From an uncultured Flavobacteriaceae bacterium (GTDB lineage: Bacteria > Bacteroidota > Bacteroidia > Flavobacteriales > Flavobacteriaceae), in contig CANMSI010000001.1 of NCBI GenBank assembly GCA_947500575.1, forward strand, positions 248,001 through 312,000: a DNA stretch of 64,000 nucleotides. Direction: 5' to 3'. The translations under genes were made by a program, and so were the position numbers. Numbering within the stretch: the stretch's first letter is position 1; every line of letters begins with the position of its first letter. This document shows, one piece after another, positions 54,618 to 63,938 of this stretch. Below the pieces are notes generated by a model that searched no databases, had not been told where the DNA came from, and was given only the letters and a program-made list of their open reading frames with translations.

Positions 54618-55379
54618 TTATTCAATAGTTTTAGTACTTAGAGAAGTAATTAGTGAGCTTCCGATATAAAAAACAATAATACATGGAACTGCCAGAAACT
54701 TAATGGTTACCAATAAAACAAAGCTGATTATAATAAATAGGTATCGTAAAGCATTGTCTTTAAATGTCCAATTCTTAAACTTCAGTGCAAATAGTCTTAT
54801 TTTAGAATTTAGGAGAAAAGCACTTACAAAAGTAAGGGCTATTAAGAACCACTGATTCAAAATTAATGCACTTAAAACAGCACTTTCTTGGTACATTAAA
54901 ATAAGTGGTAACGATAAAATTAATAGCGCATTTGCAGGGGTTGGAAGACCTATAAAAGAGCTCGTTTGATTTTCATCAATATTAAACTTGGCTAAACGAT
55001 ACGCTGAGGCTAAGGTTATGACAAAACCAATAAAAGGAAGCGGACTCATTTTAAGAGCAGCCCAAAAGCTATCATCTACTGAGGTTGTTGGCACTTCAAT
55101 ATTCCAACCTCCAGCCATTGACATTCCAATGAGTTGAAACATCACTATTCCAGGAACTAAACCACTGGTAATCATATCTGCAAGAGAATCTAATTGCACT
55201 CCTAATGCACTTTGCACCTTTAAAACGCGAGCAGCTAGGCCATCAAAAAAATCAAAAATAATCCCTAGAAAAACAAAGAATGCCGCTAACTCCAATTGGT
55301 TAAGTACTGCAAATACCGCTGCAATACAGCCACAGAGTACGTTTAATAAAGTAATAGCATTGGGAATATAGGAACGCAT
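54618..55379 (-). CDS. pssA: CDP-diacylglycerol-serine O-phosphatidyltransferase
   Basis: A 253-residue membrane protein that makes phosphatidylserine, precursor of phosphatidylethanolamine. The CDP-alcohol phosphatidyltransferase motif DG-x2-AR-x8-G-x3-D-x3-D is intact (DGLAARVLKVQSALGVQLDS, then LADM). Six to eight hydrophobic segments follow, plus DENQTSSFIGLPTPANALLI. The ATG at 55379 gives the family start MRSYIPNAITLLNVLCG; 18 codons further upstream are open but unlikely. A -7-like element (TATTTTTA) lies at 55394-55401 on the minus strand. Confidence 0.95.
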   Translation of the reverse strand: MRSYIPNAITLLNVLCGCIAAVFAVLNQLELAAFFVFLGIIFDFFDGLAARVLKVQSALGVQLDSLADMITSGLVPGIVMFQLIGMSMAGGWNIEVPTTSVDDSFWAALKMSPLPFIGFVITLASAYRLAKFNIDENQTSSFIGLPTPANALLILSLPLILMYQESAVLSALILNQWFLIALTFVSAFLLNSKIRLFALKFKNWTFKDNALRYLFIIISFVLLVTIKFLAVPCIIVFYIGSSLITSLSTKTIE

Positions 55380-55493
55380 AGTGGTGGTTTTTGTAAAAAT
55401 AATACATTTTTTCAGGAAACGATCTTGGTACATATTTTATTCAGATATTTGTCTTTCCAAGCTTTGTAACTAAAACTGAACAGTAACACATAC

Positions 55494-56711
55494 ATGTTTT
55501 TAAAAAAATTCCTTTTTCTTGTATTCTTTGGAATGGTATCTTCCAGTTTTTCTCAAGAAATTACCCTAACGTCCAAAGCGCAGGTAAGCGTTCTTACTTG
55601 TGGGGCTGGCAGTGATTTATATACTACATTTGGACATACCGCATTTAGGATCCAGGATTTAAGTCTTGGTATAGATCATGTGTTCAATTATGGGACTTTC
55701 AATTTTAATCCTCCAGGTTTTTATGTAGATTTTGCAAAAGGAAAGTTGATTTATAAATTAAGTGGTCAAAAACTTCCTAATTTCTTATATACCTATCAAC
55801 TGGAAAATAGATGGGTAAAAGAACAGATTTTAGCACTCAGCTTAGCAGAAAAACAAAAATTATTTGAATACTTACAGCATAATAATCTTCCACAAAATAA
55901 GGATTATGCCTATGATTTCTTTTATGATAATTGCGCTACCAAAATAAGAGATGTATTAAAAGAAGTTTTAGGCAAAGAACTAGTGTTCCATGAAGATTAT
56001 TTGGATGAGCAATTTACTTTTCGGGAACTTATTCACCAAAATTTACATCCTAATTCTTGGTCGGCATTTGGCATTGATCTAGCACTGGGTTCGGTCATTG
56101 ATAAGACAGCCAGTGTAGAAGACCATATGTTTTTACCCAATTATGTGAACGAACAATTAATGCATACAACGCTTAAAACAAAACCATTAATTGAAAGAGA
56201 ACGAACTATTTTAGATATCAAAAGACCAACTGCTCCTCCCTACTTTTTATCCTCCCCTCTTTTTTGGTTTATACTTCTATTACTGTTTGTTCTGATCATT
56301 ACCATTATTGATTTCAAAAATGAAGTCCGTAGTCGTTGGCTCGATTTTTTCTTGTTCTTCACAACAGGTCTCATTGGGTTTGTACTCATTTTTTTATGGT
56401 TTTTTACAAATCATACGGCTACCGCAGGAAATTTTAATATCCTATGGGCTTTTCCGCCTAATTTGATTATTAGTTTCTATATGATACGTTCAACACCCCT
56501 TCCAGAATGGATATATAATTACTTTCCTATTGCTTTAGGATTAATGATGATTACATTATTACTCTGGATTACTGAAATACAAGTTTTTTCTCCAGTACTT
56601 CTTCCCTTACTTGTGGCACTTGGACTCCGCTATTTATTTCTCTTTAAAAAACATCAGGGGCTATTTAGTTTACGACGCTTCTTAAAAAAATATAACACTC
56701 AACAAACCTAG
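55494..56711 (+). CDS. DUF4105/Lnb-type membrane protein, candidate lipoprotein N-acyltransferase
   Basis: A 405-residue protein with a signal peptide (KFLFLVFFGMVSSSFSQ). The periplasmic domain (about 20-245) has the DUF4105 features: LTCGAGSDLYTTFGHTAFRI with a conserved His and YAYDFFYDNCATKIRDVL with a conserved Cys, a pattern like NlpC/P60 enzymes. The last 150 residues hold five or six membrane segments. This domain layout is that of Bacteroides Lnb, reported as the third acyltransferase of lipoprotein maturation. Function here is inferred by family; the window encodes several predicted lipoproteins that could be substrates. Confidence 0.85.
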   Translation: MFLKKFLFLVFFGMVSSSFSQEITLTSKAQVSVLTCGAGSDLYTTFGHTAFRIQDLSLGIDHVFNYGTFNFNPPGFYVDFAKGKLIYKLSGQKLPNFLYTYQLENRWVKEQILALSLAEKQKLFEYLQHNNLPQNKDYAYDFFYDNCATKIRDVLKEVLGKELVFHEDYLDEQFTFRELIHQNLHPNSWSAFGIDLALGSVIDKTASVEDHMFLPNYVNEQLMHTTLKTKPLIERERTILDIKRPTAPPYFLSSPLFWFILLLLFVLIITIIDFKNEVRSRWLDFFLFFTTGLIGFVLIFLWFFTNHTATAGNFNILWAFPPNLIISFYMIRSTPLPEWIYNYFPIALGLMMITLLLWITEIQVFSPVLLPLLVALGLRYLFLFKKHQGLFSLRRFLKKYNTQQT

Positions 56712-56713
56712 CC

Positions 56714-58591
56714 ATGAATTTAGTGACCGTCGAATCCATTGCTAAGTCCTTTGGGGAACTATCCTTATTTTCTAATATTTCTTTTGGAATAAATGCTGGC
56801 CAGAAAATAGCATTGGTAGCAAAAAATGGTACCGGAAAAACTTCCATTCTAAATATTTTATCTAAATCGGAACCGCCAGATGCTGGTCAAGTAAATTATA
56901 GAAAAGGAATTCGGGTATCTTTTTTATCACAAGATCCAGTTTTAGACTCGGAACTCACCATTGAACAAACCATTTTTGCTTCGGATAACGAAGTATTACA
57001 GGTACTTACCAACTACGAAAAAGCACTTGCTCATCCTGAAAATGAAGAGGCATACCAAAAGGCATTTGAAGCGATGGAGCGATTTAATGCATGGGATTTT
57101 GAAACGCAGTACAAGCAAATTTTATTTCAACTAAAACTGGACGACTTAAACTTGAAAGTAGGTTCCTTATCTGGAGGGCAGAAAAAACGTTTGGCCCTAG
57201 CGAATGCCCTAATTAACAAACCCGACCTTTTAATTCTTGATGAACCAACCAACCACTTAGATTTAGAAATGATAGAGTGGTTAGAGAAATACTTTACCAA
57301 AGAGAATTTAACCCTATTTATGGTGACGCATGACCGGTATTTCCTAGAACGAGTTTGTAATGAGATTATAGAGTTAGAGCAAGGTAATCTTTATGGATAC
57401 AAGGGAAACTATTCATATTACCTCGAAAAAAAAGAAGCCCGTATAGAACAAGAGTCTGTAGAGCTCCATAAGTCTAAAATACTATATAAAAAGGAGCTCA
57501 GCTGGATGCGAAGGCAACCAAAAGCGCGCACAACCAAATCAAAATCTAGAATAGATGATTTTCATGAAATTAAAGAAAGAGCGCATAAGCGTAGAAATGA
57601 GCATCAGATACAGCTAGAAATCAATATGGAACGCTTGGGGAATAAAATTCTTGAACTTCATAAAATCTCAAAAAAATATACTGATAAGGTAATCCTAGAT
57701 AAATTTGAATACAACTTCTTAAGGGGAGAACGAATTGGAATTATTGGAAAAAATGGTACTGGTAAATCTACATTTCTTAACATTCTATCTGGGAAGGATG
57801 ATGCAGATAGCGGAAAAGTTGTTGTAGGAGATACTGTAAAGTTTGGGTATTATACCCAAAAAGGAATACTTATAAAAGAAGGGCAAAAAGTAATTGATGT
57901 AATCAGAGAATTTGGGGACTATATACCATTAAAAAAGGGAAAACAAATCTCTGCCCAGCAACTACTGGAACGTTTTCTATTTGATCGAAAAAAACAATAC
58001 GATTTTGTAGAAAAATTAAGTGGTGGGGAACGCAAACGCCTCTATTTGTGTACCGTGCTCATACAGAACCCCAACTTTCTTATATTGGATGAACCTACCA
58101 ATGACTTAGATATAGTTACCCTAAATGTTCTAGAGAGTTTTTTACTCGATTTTCCTGGCTGTCTTCTTGTAGTATCGCATGATCGGTATTTTATGGATAA
58201 AATTGTAGATCATCTTTTTGTTTTCAAAGGAAATGGGATTGTGGAAGATTTCCCAGGAAATTATTCTGATTTTAGAAGTTATAACAGCCAAAAACTGGAA
58301 GAGAGCAAACAATTGAAAGAAGAGGAGGCAGTGAAATCAGAAAAAAAGGCCTGGAAAAAAGAAGATACAGCTAAGAAATTGTCCTATTCGGAACAGCAAG
58401 AGTATAAAAAACTTGAAAAGGATATTTCAAAATTAGAAAGCAAAAAAGAGGAATTACAATTACAATTTTCAGAGGGTACTTTGTCTGGTGAAGAAATTGA
58501 TCAGCTTGCCATTAGTTTGAAGGAGACCATTGATAGTATCAATGAAAAAACGGATCGTTGGTTCGAACTTTCTGCTATAACGGAAAGCTAG
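56714..58591 (+). CDS. ABC-F family ATPase (Uup-like)
   Basis: A 625-residue soluble protein with two ABC ATPase domains and no membrane segment. Walker A motifs: AKNGTGKTSILNIL and GKNGTGKSTFLNIL; signatures LSGGQKKRLALANAL and LSGGERKRLYLCTVL; Walker B LLILDEPTNHLDLEM and LILDEPTNDLDIV. The linker between them is basic and helical (WMRRQPKARTTKSKSRIDDF). The C-terminus is a charged coiled coil (SEQQEYKKLEKDISKLESKK), as in Uup. Such proteins act on ribosomes or DNA junctions; the exact role is open. It begins 2 bases after the Lnb-like gene. Confidence 0.94.
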   Translation: MNLVTVESIAKSFGELSLFSNISFGINAGQKIALVAKNGTGKTSILNILSKSEPPDAGQVNYRKGIRVSFLSQDPVLDSELTIEQTIFASDNEVLQVLTNYEKALAHPENEEAYQKAFEAMERFNAWDFETQYKQILFQLKLDDLNLKVGSLSGGQKKRLALANALINKPDLLILDEPTNHLDLEMIEWLEKYFTKENLTLFMVTHDRYFLERVCNEIIELEQGNLYGYKGNYSYYLEKKEARIEQESVELHKSKILYKKELSWMRRQPKARTTKSKSRIDDFHEIKERAHKRRNEHQIQLEINMERLGNKILELHKISKKYTDKVILDKFEYNFLRGERIGIIGKNGTGKSTFLNILSGKDDADSGKVVVGDTVKFGYYTQKGILIKEGQKVIDVIREFGDYIPLKKGKQISAQQLLERFLFDRKKQYDFVEKLSGGERKRLYLCTVLIQNPNFLILDEPTNDLDIVTLNVLESFLLDFPGCLLVVSHDRYFMDKIVDHLFVFKGNGIVEDFPGNYSDFRSYNSQKLEESKQLKEEEAVKSEKKAWKKEDTAKKLSYSEQQEYKKLEKDISKLESKKEELQLQFSEGTLSGEEIDQLAISLKETIDSINEKTDRWFELSAITES

Positions 58592-58621
58592 TAATCGCTT
58601 CGTATTTTAAGAAAGGAACTT

Positions 58622-59128
58622 ATGATGTTTTATCGCTTTTTTGCATATATCCGCTTTTTAGGAACATCTACAAATCAGCATGGTGTGCATTCGCCCTTTA
58701 TTTATAAATACGTTACCCAATGTCTCTATTCTAGATGGGATAAAACCGCTTCAAAAACATTCACTGTTCTTTTGAAAAGTATTTCATACTTTAAACCAGC
58801 TCATATTTTTATTGATACAAGTGCAACAGACGTATTAAAGGAAGTTGCAATGCAACATCCCACCATTCAGGTCGGAAAGTCTCCGTACGATTTGGTGTAT
58901 TTTTCAAATCTAGAAAATTCGCTTTTGCATGAGCTTGTTCATGGACCTCATATACATAATGACACCATGATCTTAATACATGGTTTGTATAACAGTAAAG
59001 CATCTGCTGTCTTATGGAAAAAAATTAAAGACTGGGATAAGGTCACAGTAAGTGTTGATCTATTCTATTGCGGTGTTATTTTTGTGCGAAGAGATCAGGT
59101 AAAAGAACATTTTAAAATTCGGATTTAA
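58622..59128 (+). CDS. Degenerate class I SAM methyltransferase-like protein
   Basis: A 168-residue soluble protein. The N-terminus (STNQHGVHSPFIYKYVTQCL) and C-terminus (WDKVTVSVDLFYCGVIFVRR, then KEHFKIRI) match, from memory, a flavobacterial methyltransferase family of about 230-240 residues. Between them the SAM-binding glycine-rich motif is missing: YFKPAHIFIDTSATDVLKEV stands where a 'ELGTSLGLAT'-like motif should be, and roughly 60-70 residues are lost. The frame is open and in good codon use, so it may still fold but should not bind SAM normally. It sits 30 bases after the ABC-F gene. Two adjacent ATGs; the first is given. Confidence 0.7.
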   Translation: MMFYRFFAYIRFLGTSTNQHGVHSPFIYKYVTQCLYSRWDKTASKTFTVLLKSISYFKPAHIFIDTSATDVLKEVAMQHPTIQVGKSPYDLVYFSNLENSLLHELVHGPHIHNDTMILIHGLYNSKASAVLWKKIKDWDKVTVSVDLFYCGVIFVRRDQVKEHFKIRI

Positions 59129-59159
59129 ACCACTAATTTTAAATAGAAATCAAAGAAAG

Positions 59160-59300
59160 ATGGATTATATTCTTTATTACTTGCTTGGAGCGGCATTGTT
59201 GATCTTTTTAGGAATGCAGATCGTCATCAGAAAAAAGAAAAACCAGAGAAAGTCAAGAGATTTTATGGACGGTTATAAACGAAAAGATAAGCAAGATTAA
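59160..59300 (+). CDS. 46-residue single-span membrane protein
   Basis: The translation begins MDYILYYLLGAALLIFLGMQ and continues with a strongly basic tail (IRKKKNQRKSRDF...YKRKDKQD). One hydrophobic segment (residues 3-23) and a positive C-terminus fit a small inner-membrane protein with the tail in the cytoplasm. It lies 31 bases after the methyltransferase-like gene and ends 5 bases before the cobalamin adenosyltransferase ATG, on the same strand, which supports it as real. Function unknown. Confidence 0.6.
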   Translation: MDYILYYLLGAALLIFLGMQIVIRKKKNQRKSRDFMDGYKRKDKQD

Positions 59301-59305
59301 AAAGT

Positions 59306-59881
59306 ATGAAAATATATACGAAAACAGGAGATAAGGGAACTACTGCCCTATTTGGAGGCACCCGAGTTTCTAAGCATCATATTCGTATTGATAGCTATGG
59401 CACTGTAGACGAATTAAATTCGTGGCTTGGGCTTATTAGAGATCAAGAAATGGATGCTGCCGCCCAAGAGGTACTAACACTGATTCAGGAAAAACTATTT
59501 ACTGTTGGAGCTGTTTTGGCTACAGATCCTAAGAAAGCAGTGCTAAAAAACGGAAAAGAACGCCTAAATATTTCTAAAATAGCCTCAGCAGATATCGATT
59601 TTTTGGAACAAAAGATGGATGAAATGAATGAGGTATTGCCTCCTATGACACATTTTATTCTTCCCGGTGGGCACACCACCGTGTCATACTGTCATATTGC
59701 CCGCACAGTTTGCAGAAGAGCAGAGCGTTTAGCATCCTTGTTGCACGAAAAAGAACCCTTTGAAATGAATGTTTTATCTTATTTAAATAGGCTTTCGGAT
59801 TATCTTTTTGTATTGGCACGAAAATTGTCTAAGGATTTAAGCGCAAATGAGATAAAGTGGATTCCAGAAAAAAAAGACTAA
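59306..59881 (+). CDS. Cob(I)yrinic acid a,c-diamide adenosyltransferase (PduO type)
   Basis: A 191-residue enzyme that adenosylates cobalamin using ATP. Seen: the N-terminal ATP-binding IYTKTGDKGTTALFGGTRVS, RIDSYGTVDELNSWLG, the central THFILPGGHTTVSYCHIART and CRRAERLASLLHEKE with the conserved Arg residues, then NRLSDYLFVLARKL. No other cobalamin gene is here. It lies 5 bases after the 46-residue gene. Confidence 0.95.
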   Translation: MKIYTKTGDKGTTALFGGTRVSKHHIRIDSYGTVDELNSWLGLIRDQEMDAAAQEVLTLIQEKLFTVGAVLATDPKKAVLKNGKERLNISKIASADIDFLEQKMDEMNEVLPPMTHFILPGGHTTVSYCHIARTVCRRAERLASLLHEKEPFEMNVLSYLNRLSDYLFVLARKLSKDLSANEIKWIPEKKD

Positions 59882-59949
59882 TAAATTCGTTATTTATTCG
59901 TTATCAAATTGATAATGTGAAAATAATTCGATAAAAAAGCGGAAATCAC

Positions 59950-59979
59950 TTGGCTATTTGCGTTTAAAAATTACTTTTG
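59950..59979 (+). promoter_or_regulatory. Promoter (-33 TTG and -7 TACTTTTG) of the DUF2795 gene
   Basis: TTG at 59950-59952, a 19-base spacer, TACTTTTG at 59972-59979, then 26 bases to the ATG at 60006. Both elements match the consensus. Confidence 0.7.
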
Positions 59980-60005
59980 CAAAAAATTAAAATTAAACTA
60001 TCACC

Positions 60006-60230
60006 ATGTATTGGACATTAGAACTTGCTTCATACTTAAGTGACGCACCCTGGCCGGCAACCAAAGACGAATTAATAGATTATGCTATTAGAACCGGCGC
60101 CCCTTTGGAGGTTGTAGAAAACTTACAATCTATGGAAGAAGAAGGTGGAGAAATTTACGAATCTATCGAGGAAATATGGCCCGATTATCCTACAGAGGAA
60201 GATTACCTCTGGAATGAGGACGAATATTAA
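60006..60230 (+). CDS. DUF2795 small acidic protein
   Basis: A 74-residue acidic protein of the DUF2795 family: MYWTLELASYLSDAPWPATK, DYAIRTGAPLEVVENLQSM, then an Asp/Glu/Tyr-rich tail (ESIEEIWPDYPTEEDYLWNE). The family is widespread in Bacteroidetes and its function is unknown. The gene has its own well-formed promoter and a terminator 21 bases after the stop, so it is a single short transcript, probably abundant. Confidence 0.88.
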   Translation: MYWTLELASYLSDAPWPATKDELIDYAIRTGAPLEVVENLQSMEEEGGEIYESIEEIWPDYPTEEDYLWNEDEY

Positions 60231-60251
60231 AAATATTAACTGAAATACAAC

Positions 60252-60280
60252 AAAAAAGTCTCAATTGAGGCTTTTTTTTT
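60252..60280 (+). terminator. Rho-independent terminator after the DUF2795 gene
   Basis: Six A, stem AGTCTC / GAGGCT with one G-T pair and a short AATT loop, then nine T. Confidence 0.75.
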
Positions 60281-60283
60281 ATG

Positions 60284-60291
60284 TAATTTTG
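60284..60291 (+). promoter_or_regulatory. Possible distal secA promoter -7 element
   Basis: TAATTTTG four bases after the terminator T-run; a TTG lies 16 bases upstream, inside the terminator hairpin. Weaker candidate than the one at 60339. Confidence 0.3.
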
Positions 60292-60338
60292 GCAGTTAGC
60301 TAGTAAATATGCACCGATTCTTTAAACTGGAATACCTT

Positions 60339-60366
60339 TTGTTCTAAAGAAAGCATTGTATTTTTA
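60339..60366 (+). promoter_or_regulatory. secA promoter (-33 TTG and -7 TATTTTTA)
   Basis: TTG at 60339-60341, 17 bases, TATTTTTA at 60359-60366, 65 bases before the ATG at 60432. The last base differs from the consensus G. Confidence 0.45.
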
Positions 60367-60431
60367 GCAAAGCAATACCATTCATTTAAGAGAATGTGCA
60401 GGATGGTACCACATTTAAACCTAAGACACCT

Positions 60432-63400
60432 ATGAGTTTTTTAAATTCAATAATCAAAACTTTTGTTGGAGATAAAGCCAAGAAAGATGTAAAAGAGTTA
60501 CAGCCTATAATTGATAAGGTAAAAACATATGAAGCAGCTCTAGAAGCCATGGACCATGATGCTTTACGTGCTAAAACTATTGCTTTTAAAAACCAAATAA
60601 AAGAGGATTGTAAGGAGATTAATGATCAGATAGAAAAACTAAAAGAAGAAGTTGCTTCTTCTGCAGACATTGATAGAAACGAAGATATTTATGCCGAAAT
60701 AGACAGCTTGCGTGAGGAAGCATATAAAATTTCTCAAGATACCTTAAATACTATCTTACCAGAGGCTTTTGCCGTTGTGAAGGAAACCGCAAAACGTTTC
60801 GCCAATAATACAAGCTTGGAAGTAACCGCTTCAGAAAATGATAGGATCCTCTCTGGTAGTAAAGACTATGTTACATTAAATGGAGATCAGGCCATATGGA
60901 ATAACTCTTGGGATGCTGCAGGAAAGCAAGTTACCTGGGATATGATTCATTATGATGTTCAGTTAATTGGTGGTATTGCATTGCACCAAGGAAAAATTGC
61001 AGAAATGCAAACAGGAGAAGGAAAAACACTAGTTGCAACATTACCACTATACCTGAATGCTTTAACTGGCAATGGAACACATTTAGTAACAGTGAATGAT
61101 TATCTAGCGAAACGAGATAGTGCGTGGATGGCTCCTATTTTTGAGTTCCATGGACTGGTAGTAGATTGTATAGATAAGCATCAGCCTAATTCTGAAGGTA
61201 GAAGAGCCGCTTACAATGCAGATATTACCTATGGTACAAATAACGAATTTGGGTTCGATTATTTAAGGGACAATATGGCGCATACTCCCGGAGATTTGGT
61301 ACAAAGACCACACCATTATGCCATTGTAGATGAAGTAGATTCTGTTTTAGTAGATGATGCCCGGACACCATTAATTATTTCTGGTCCGGTACCAGAGGGA
61401 GATCGCCATGAATTTAATGAACTAAAACCTAATGTATCAGAAATTGTTAAGAAACAGCGTCAATATTTAACTGGAGTATTGGCAGAGGCTAAAAAACTAA
61501 TCGCTGAAGGGGATACTAAAGAAGGTGGATTTTTACTTTTAAGAGTACATAGAGGTCTTCCAAAAAATAAGGCACTTATAAAGTTCTTAAGTGAAGAAGG
61601 TGTAAAACAGCTACTTCAGAAAACAGAGAACTTTTACATGCAAGATAACAATAGAGAAATGCCCAAGGTAGATGCAGAACTCTTATTTGTGATTGATGAA
61701 AAAAACAATCAAATAGAACTTACAGATAAAGGTGTTGATTATATCTCTGGAGACAAAGACAAAGACTTTTTTGTAATGCCTGATATTGGGGGGGAAATTG
61801 CAAAAATTGAGAATCAGAATCTTGAAATAGAAAAAGAAGCTGAATTAAAAGAAGTACTTTTTAAAGATTTCTCTGTAAAAAGTGAACGCATTCACACAAT
61901 GAGCCAGCTCCTAAAAGCATATACCCTTTTTGAGAAGGATGTAGAGTATGTTGTGATGGATAATAAGGTGATGATTGTAGATGAGCAAACAGGTCGTATC
62001 ATGGATGGTAGACGCTACTCTGATGGATTACACCAAGCAATAGAAGCCAAAGAAAATGTAAAGATTGAAGCTCTTACCCAAACCTTTGCAACGGTTACAC
62101 TTCAAAATTACTTTAGAATGTATCAAAAGTTATCTGGGATGACAGGTACAGCTATTACTGAGGCCGGAGAATTTTGGGAGATTTACAAGTTGGATGTCAT
62201 GGAAATCCCAACCAATAGACCTATTGCGAGGGATGATAGACATGATCTTATCTACAAAACCAAGAGAGAAAAATACAATGCCATTATAGACGAGGTTACA
62301 CAGCTTTCACAGCAGGGAAGACCAACGCTTATTGGTACTACCTCTGTAGAAATCTCTGAACTATTATCCAGAATGCTTACAATTCGTAAAGTACCACATA
62401 ACGTACTGAATGCGAAACTTCATAAAAAAGAGGCTGATATTGTTGCTGAAGCAGGAAATGGTGGTGTAGTAACGATAGCTACCAACATGGCTGGTAGGGG
62501 TACAGATATTAAACTCTCCGATGAAGTAAAAGCAGCTGGTGGACTTGCCATTGTAGGTACAGAAAGGCACGATTCTAGAAGGGTAGACCGTCAGTTAAGA
62601 GGTAGAGCCGGGCGTCAGGGAGATCCTGGTAGTTCTCAGTTCTATGTTTCTTTGGAAGACAATTTAATGCGTTTATTTGGGTCTGATAGGGTTGCAAAAA
62701 TGATGGACCGCATGGGCTTGGAAGATGGCGAAGTAATTCAGCATTCCATGATGACCAAGTCTATTGAACGTGCTCAGAAAAAAGTGGAGGAGAATAACTT
62801 TGGTATTCGAAAGCGATTACTAGAGTATGACGACGTTATGAATGCGCAACGTGAAGTTGTGTATAAAAGAAGAAGGCATGCACTACAAGGCGAACGTCTA
62901 AAAGTAGACATTGCCAATATGATCTATGATACTTGTGAGGTAATTACCGATACCAACAAAGCGGCCAACGATTATAAGAACTTTGAGTTTGAACTTATTA
63001 AGTATTTTTCTATTACGGCTCCTATAAATGAAGATGAATTTGCAAAATTAGGGGTGCAAGAAATTACCAATCAAATTTATGCCGCTTCTTATAATCACTA
63101 TCAGGATAAAATGGAAAAGAGTGCGGCCACCGCTTTTCCAGTGATTAAAAATGTTTTTGAAGATAGTGCCAGTAAATTTGAACGTATTGTTGTTCCTTTT
63201 ACGGATGGTATTAAAACGCTTAACGTAGTTACCAATTTGAAAGAGGCTTACGAAAGTAATGGGAAACAATTGATCACAGATTTTGAAAAAAACATTACAC
63301 TTGCCATCATTGATGATTCATGGAAAACACATCTTCGTAAAATGGATGAGTTAAAACAATCCGTCCAATTGGCAGTACATGAGCAAAAAGACCCCTTACT

Positions 63401-63794
63401 TATTTACAAGTTTGAAGCTTTTGAATTGTTTAAAGGCATGATTGAAAAAGTAAATAAAGAAGTGGTGTCTTTCTTGTACAAAGGAGAATTACCCTCATCT
63501 AATAGCTCTAATATTCAAGAAGCGGGTACCGTAAGAAGGCCCAAAGAGAATTTAAAAACATCTAAAGAAGAAATTCCAAATAGTGATGAACGTGCTGCTC
63601 AAAGCAGAGCAGTAGGTCAAAACCAAGGCGGTAGACCTCAGGTAACCGAAACAATTACTAGGGAACGCCCTAAAATTGGTAGAAATGAACGCGTTACCAT
63701 CAAGAATGTGATGAGCGGCGAAAGTAAGGTCGTAAAATACAAACAAGCAGAACCTTTGATTGACAAAGGTGAATGGGTCTTAGTAGAAGATTAA
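60432..63794 (+). CDS. secA: Preprotein translocase ATPase SecA
   Basis: A 1120-residue ATPase that drives Sec export. Seen: Walker [21 protein letters not shown] (about 192-200), [34 protein letters not shown], and the motif VI region [29 protein letters not shown]. An insertion after the first NBD part ([20 protein letters not shown] and following, about 110 residues) makes it longer than E. coli SecA (901), as in other Bacteroidetes. The C-terminus is basic then [19 protein letters not shown], without the usual C-terminal zinc motif. The ATG at 60432 ([20 protein letters not shown]) is used; an in-frame GTG at 60396 is less likely. Confidence 0.97.
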   Translation: MSFLNSIIKTFVGDKAKKDVKELQPIIDKVKTYEAALEAMDHDALRAKTIAFKNQIKEDCKEINDQIEKLKEEVASSADIDRNEDIYAEIDSLREEAYKISQDTLNTILPEAFAVVKETAKRFANNTSLEVTASENDRILSGSKDYVTLNGDQAIWNNSWDAAGKQVTWDMIHYDVQLIGGIALHQGKIAEMQTGEGKTLVATLPLYLNALTGNGTHLVTVNDYLAKRDSAWMAPIFEFHGLVVDCIDKHQPNSEGRRAAYNADITYGTNNEFGFDYLRDNMAHTPGDLVQRPHHYAIVDEVDSVLVDDARTPLIISGPVPEGDRHEFNELKPNVSEIVKKQRQYLTGVLAEAKKLIAEGDTKEGGFLLLRVHRGLPKNKALIKFLSEEGVKQLLQKTENFYMQDNNREMPKVDAELLFVIDEKNNQIELTDKGVDYISGDKDKDFFVMPDIGGEIAKIENQNLEIEKEAELKEVLFKDFSVKSERIHTMSQLLKAYTLFEKDVEYVVMDNKVMIVDEQTGRIMDGRRYSDGLHQAIEAKENVKIEALTQTFATVTLQNYFRMYQKLSGMTGTAITEAGEFWEIYKLDVMEIPTNRPIARDDRHDLIYKTKREKYNAIIDEVTQLSQQGRPTLIGTTSVEISELLSRMLTIRKVPHNVLNAKLHKKEADIVAEAGNGGVVTIATNMAGRGTDIKLSDEVKAAGGLAIVGTERHDSRRVDRQLRGRAGRQGDPGSSQFYVSLEDNLMRLFGSDRVAKMMDRMGLEDGEVIQHSMMTKSIERAQKKVEENNFGIRKRLLEYDDVMNAQREVVYKRRRHALQGERLKVDIANMIYDTCEVITDTNKAANDYKNFEFELIKYFSITAPINEDEFAKLGVQEITNQIYAASYNHYQDKMEKSAATAFPVIKNVFEDSASKFERIVVPFTDGIKTLNVVTNLKEAYESNGKQLITDFEKNITLAIIDDSWKTHLRKMDELKQSVQLAVHEQKDPLLIYKFEAFELFKGMIEKVNKEVVSFLYKGELPSSNSSNIQEAGTVRRPKENLKTSKEEIPNSDERAAQSRAVGQNQGGRPQVTETITRERPKIGRNERVTIKNVMSGESKVVKYKQAEPLIDKGEWVLVED

Positions 63795-63814
63795 TTGCTT
63801 TTTTTAGAAAAAAG

Positions 63815-63850
63815 TCAAACGGCAACTCAAAAAAGAGTTGCCGTTTTTGA
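63815..63850 (+). terminator. Rho-independent terminator after secA
   Basis: AAACGGCAACTC / GAGTTGCCGTTT, twelve-pair stem with a six-A loop and a short T-run, 20 bases after the stop. Confidence 0.8.
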
Positions 63851-63938
63851 TTTTATGACAAAACATATTTAGCTTTACATCAAACACTTGCGCCTCCCCG
63901 CTCCTCTTGTAGCTTACCTACTTTACAAAACAAATAAA

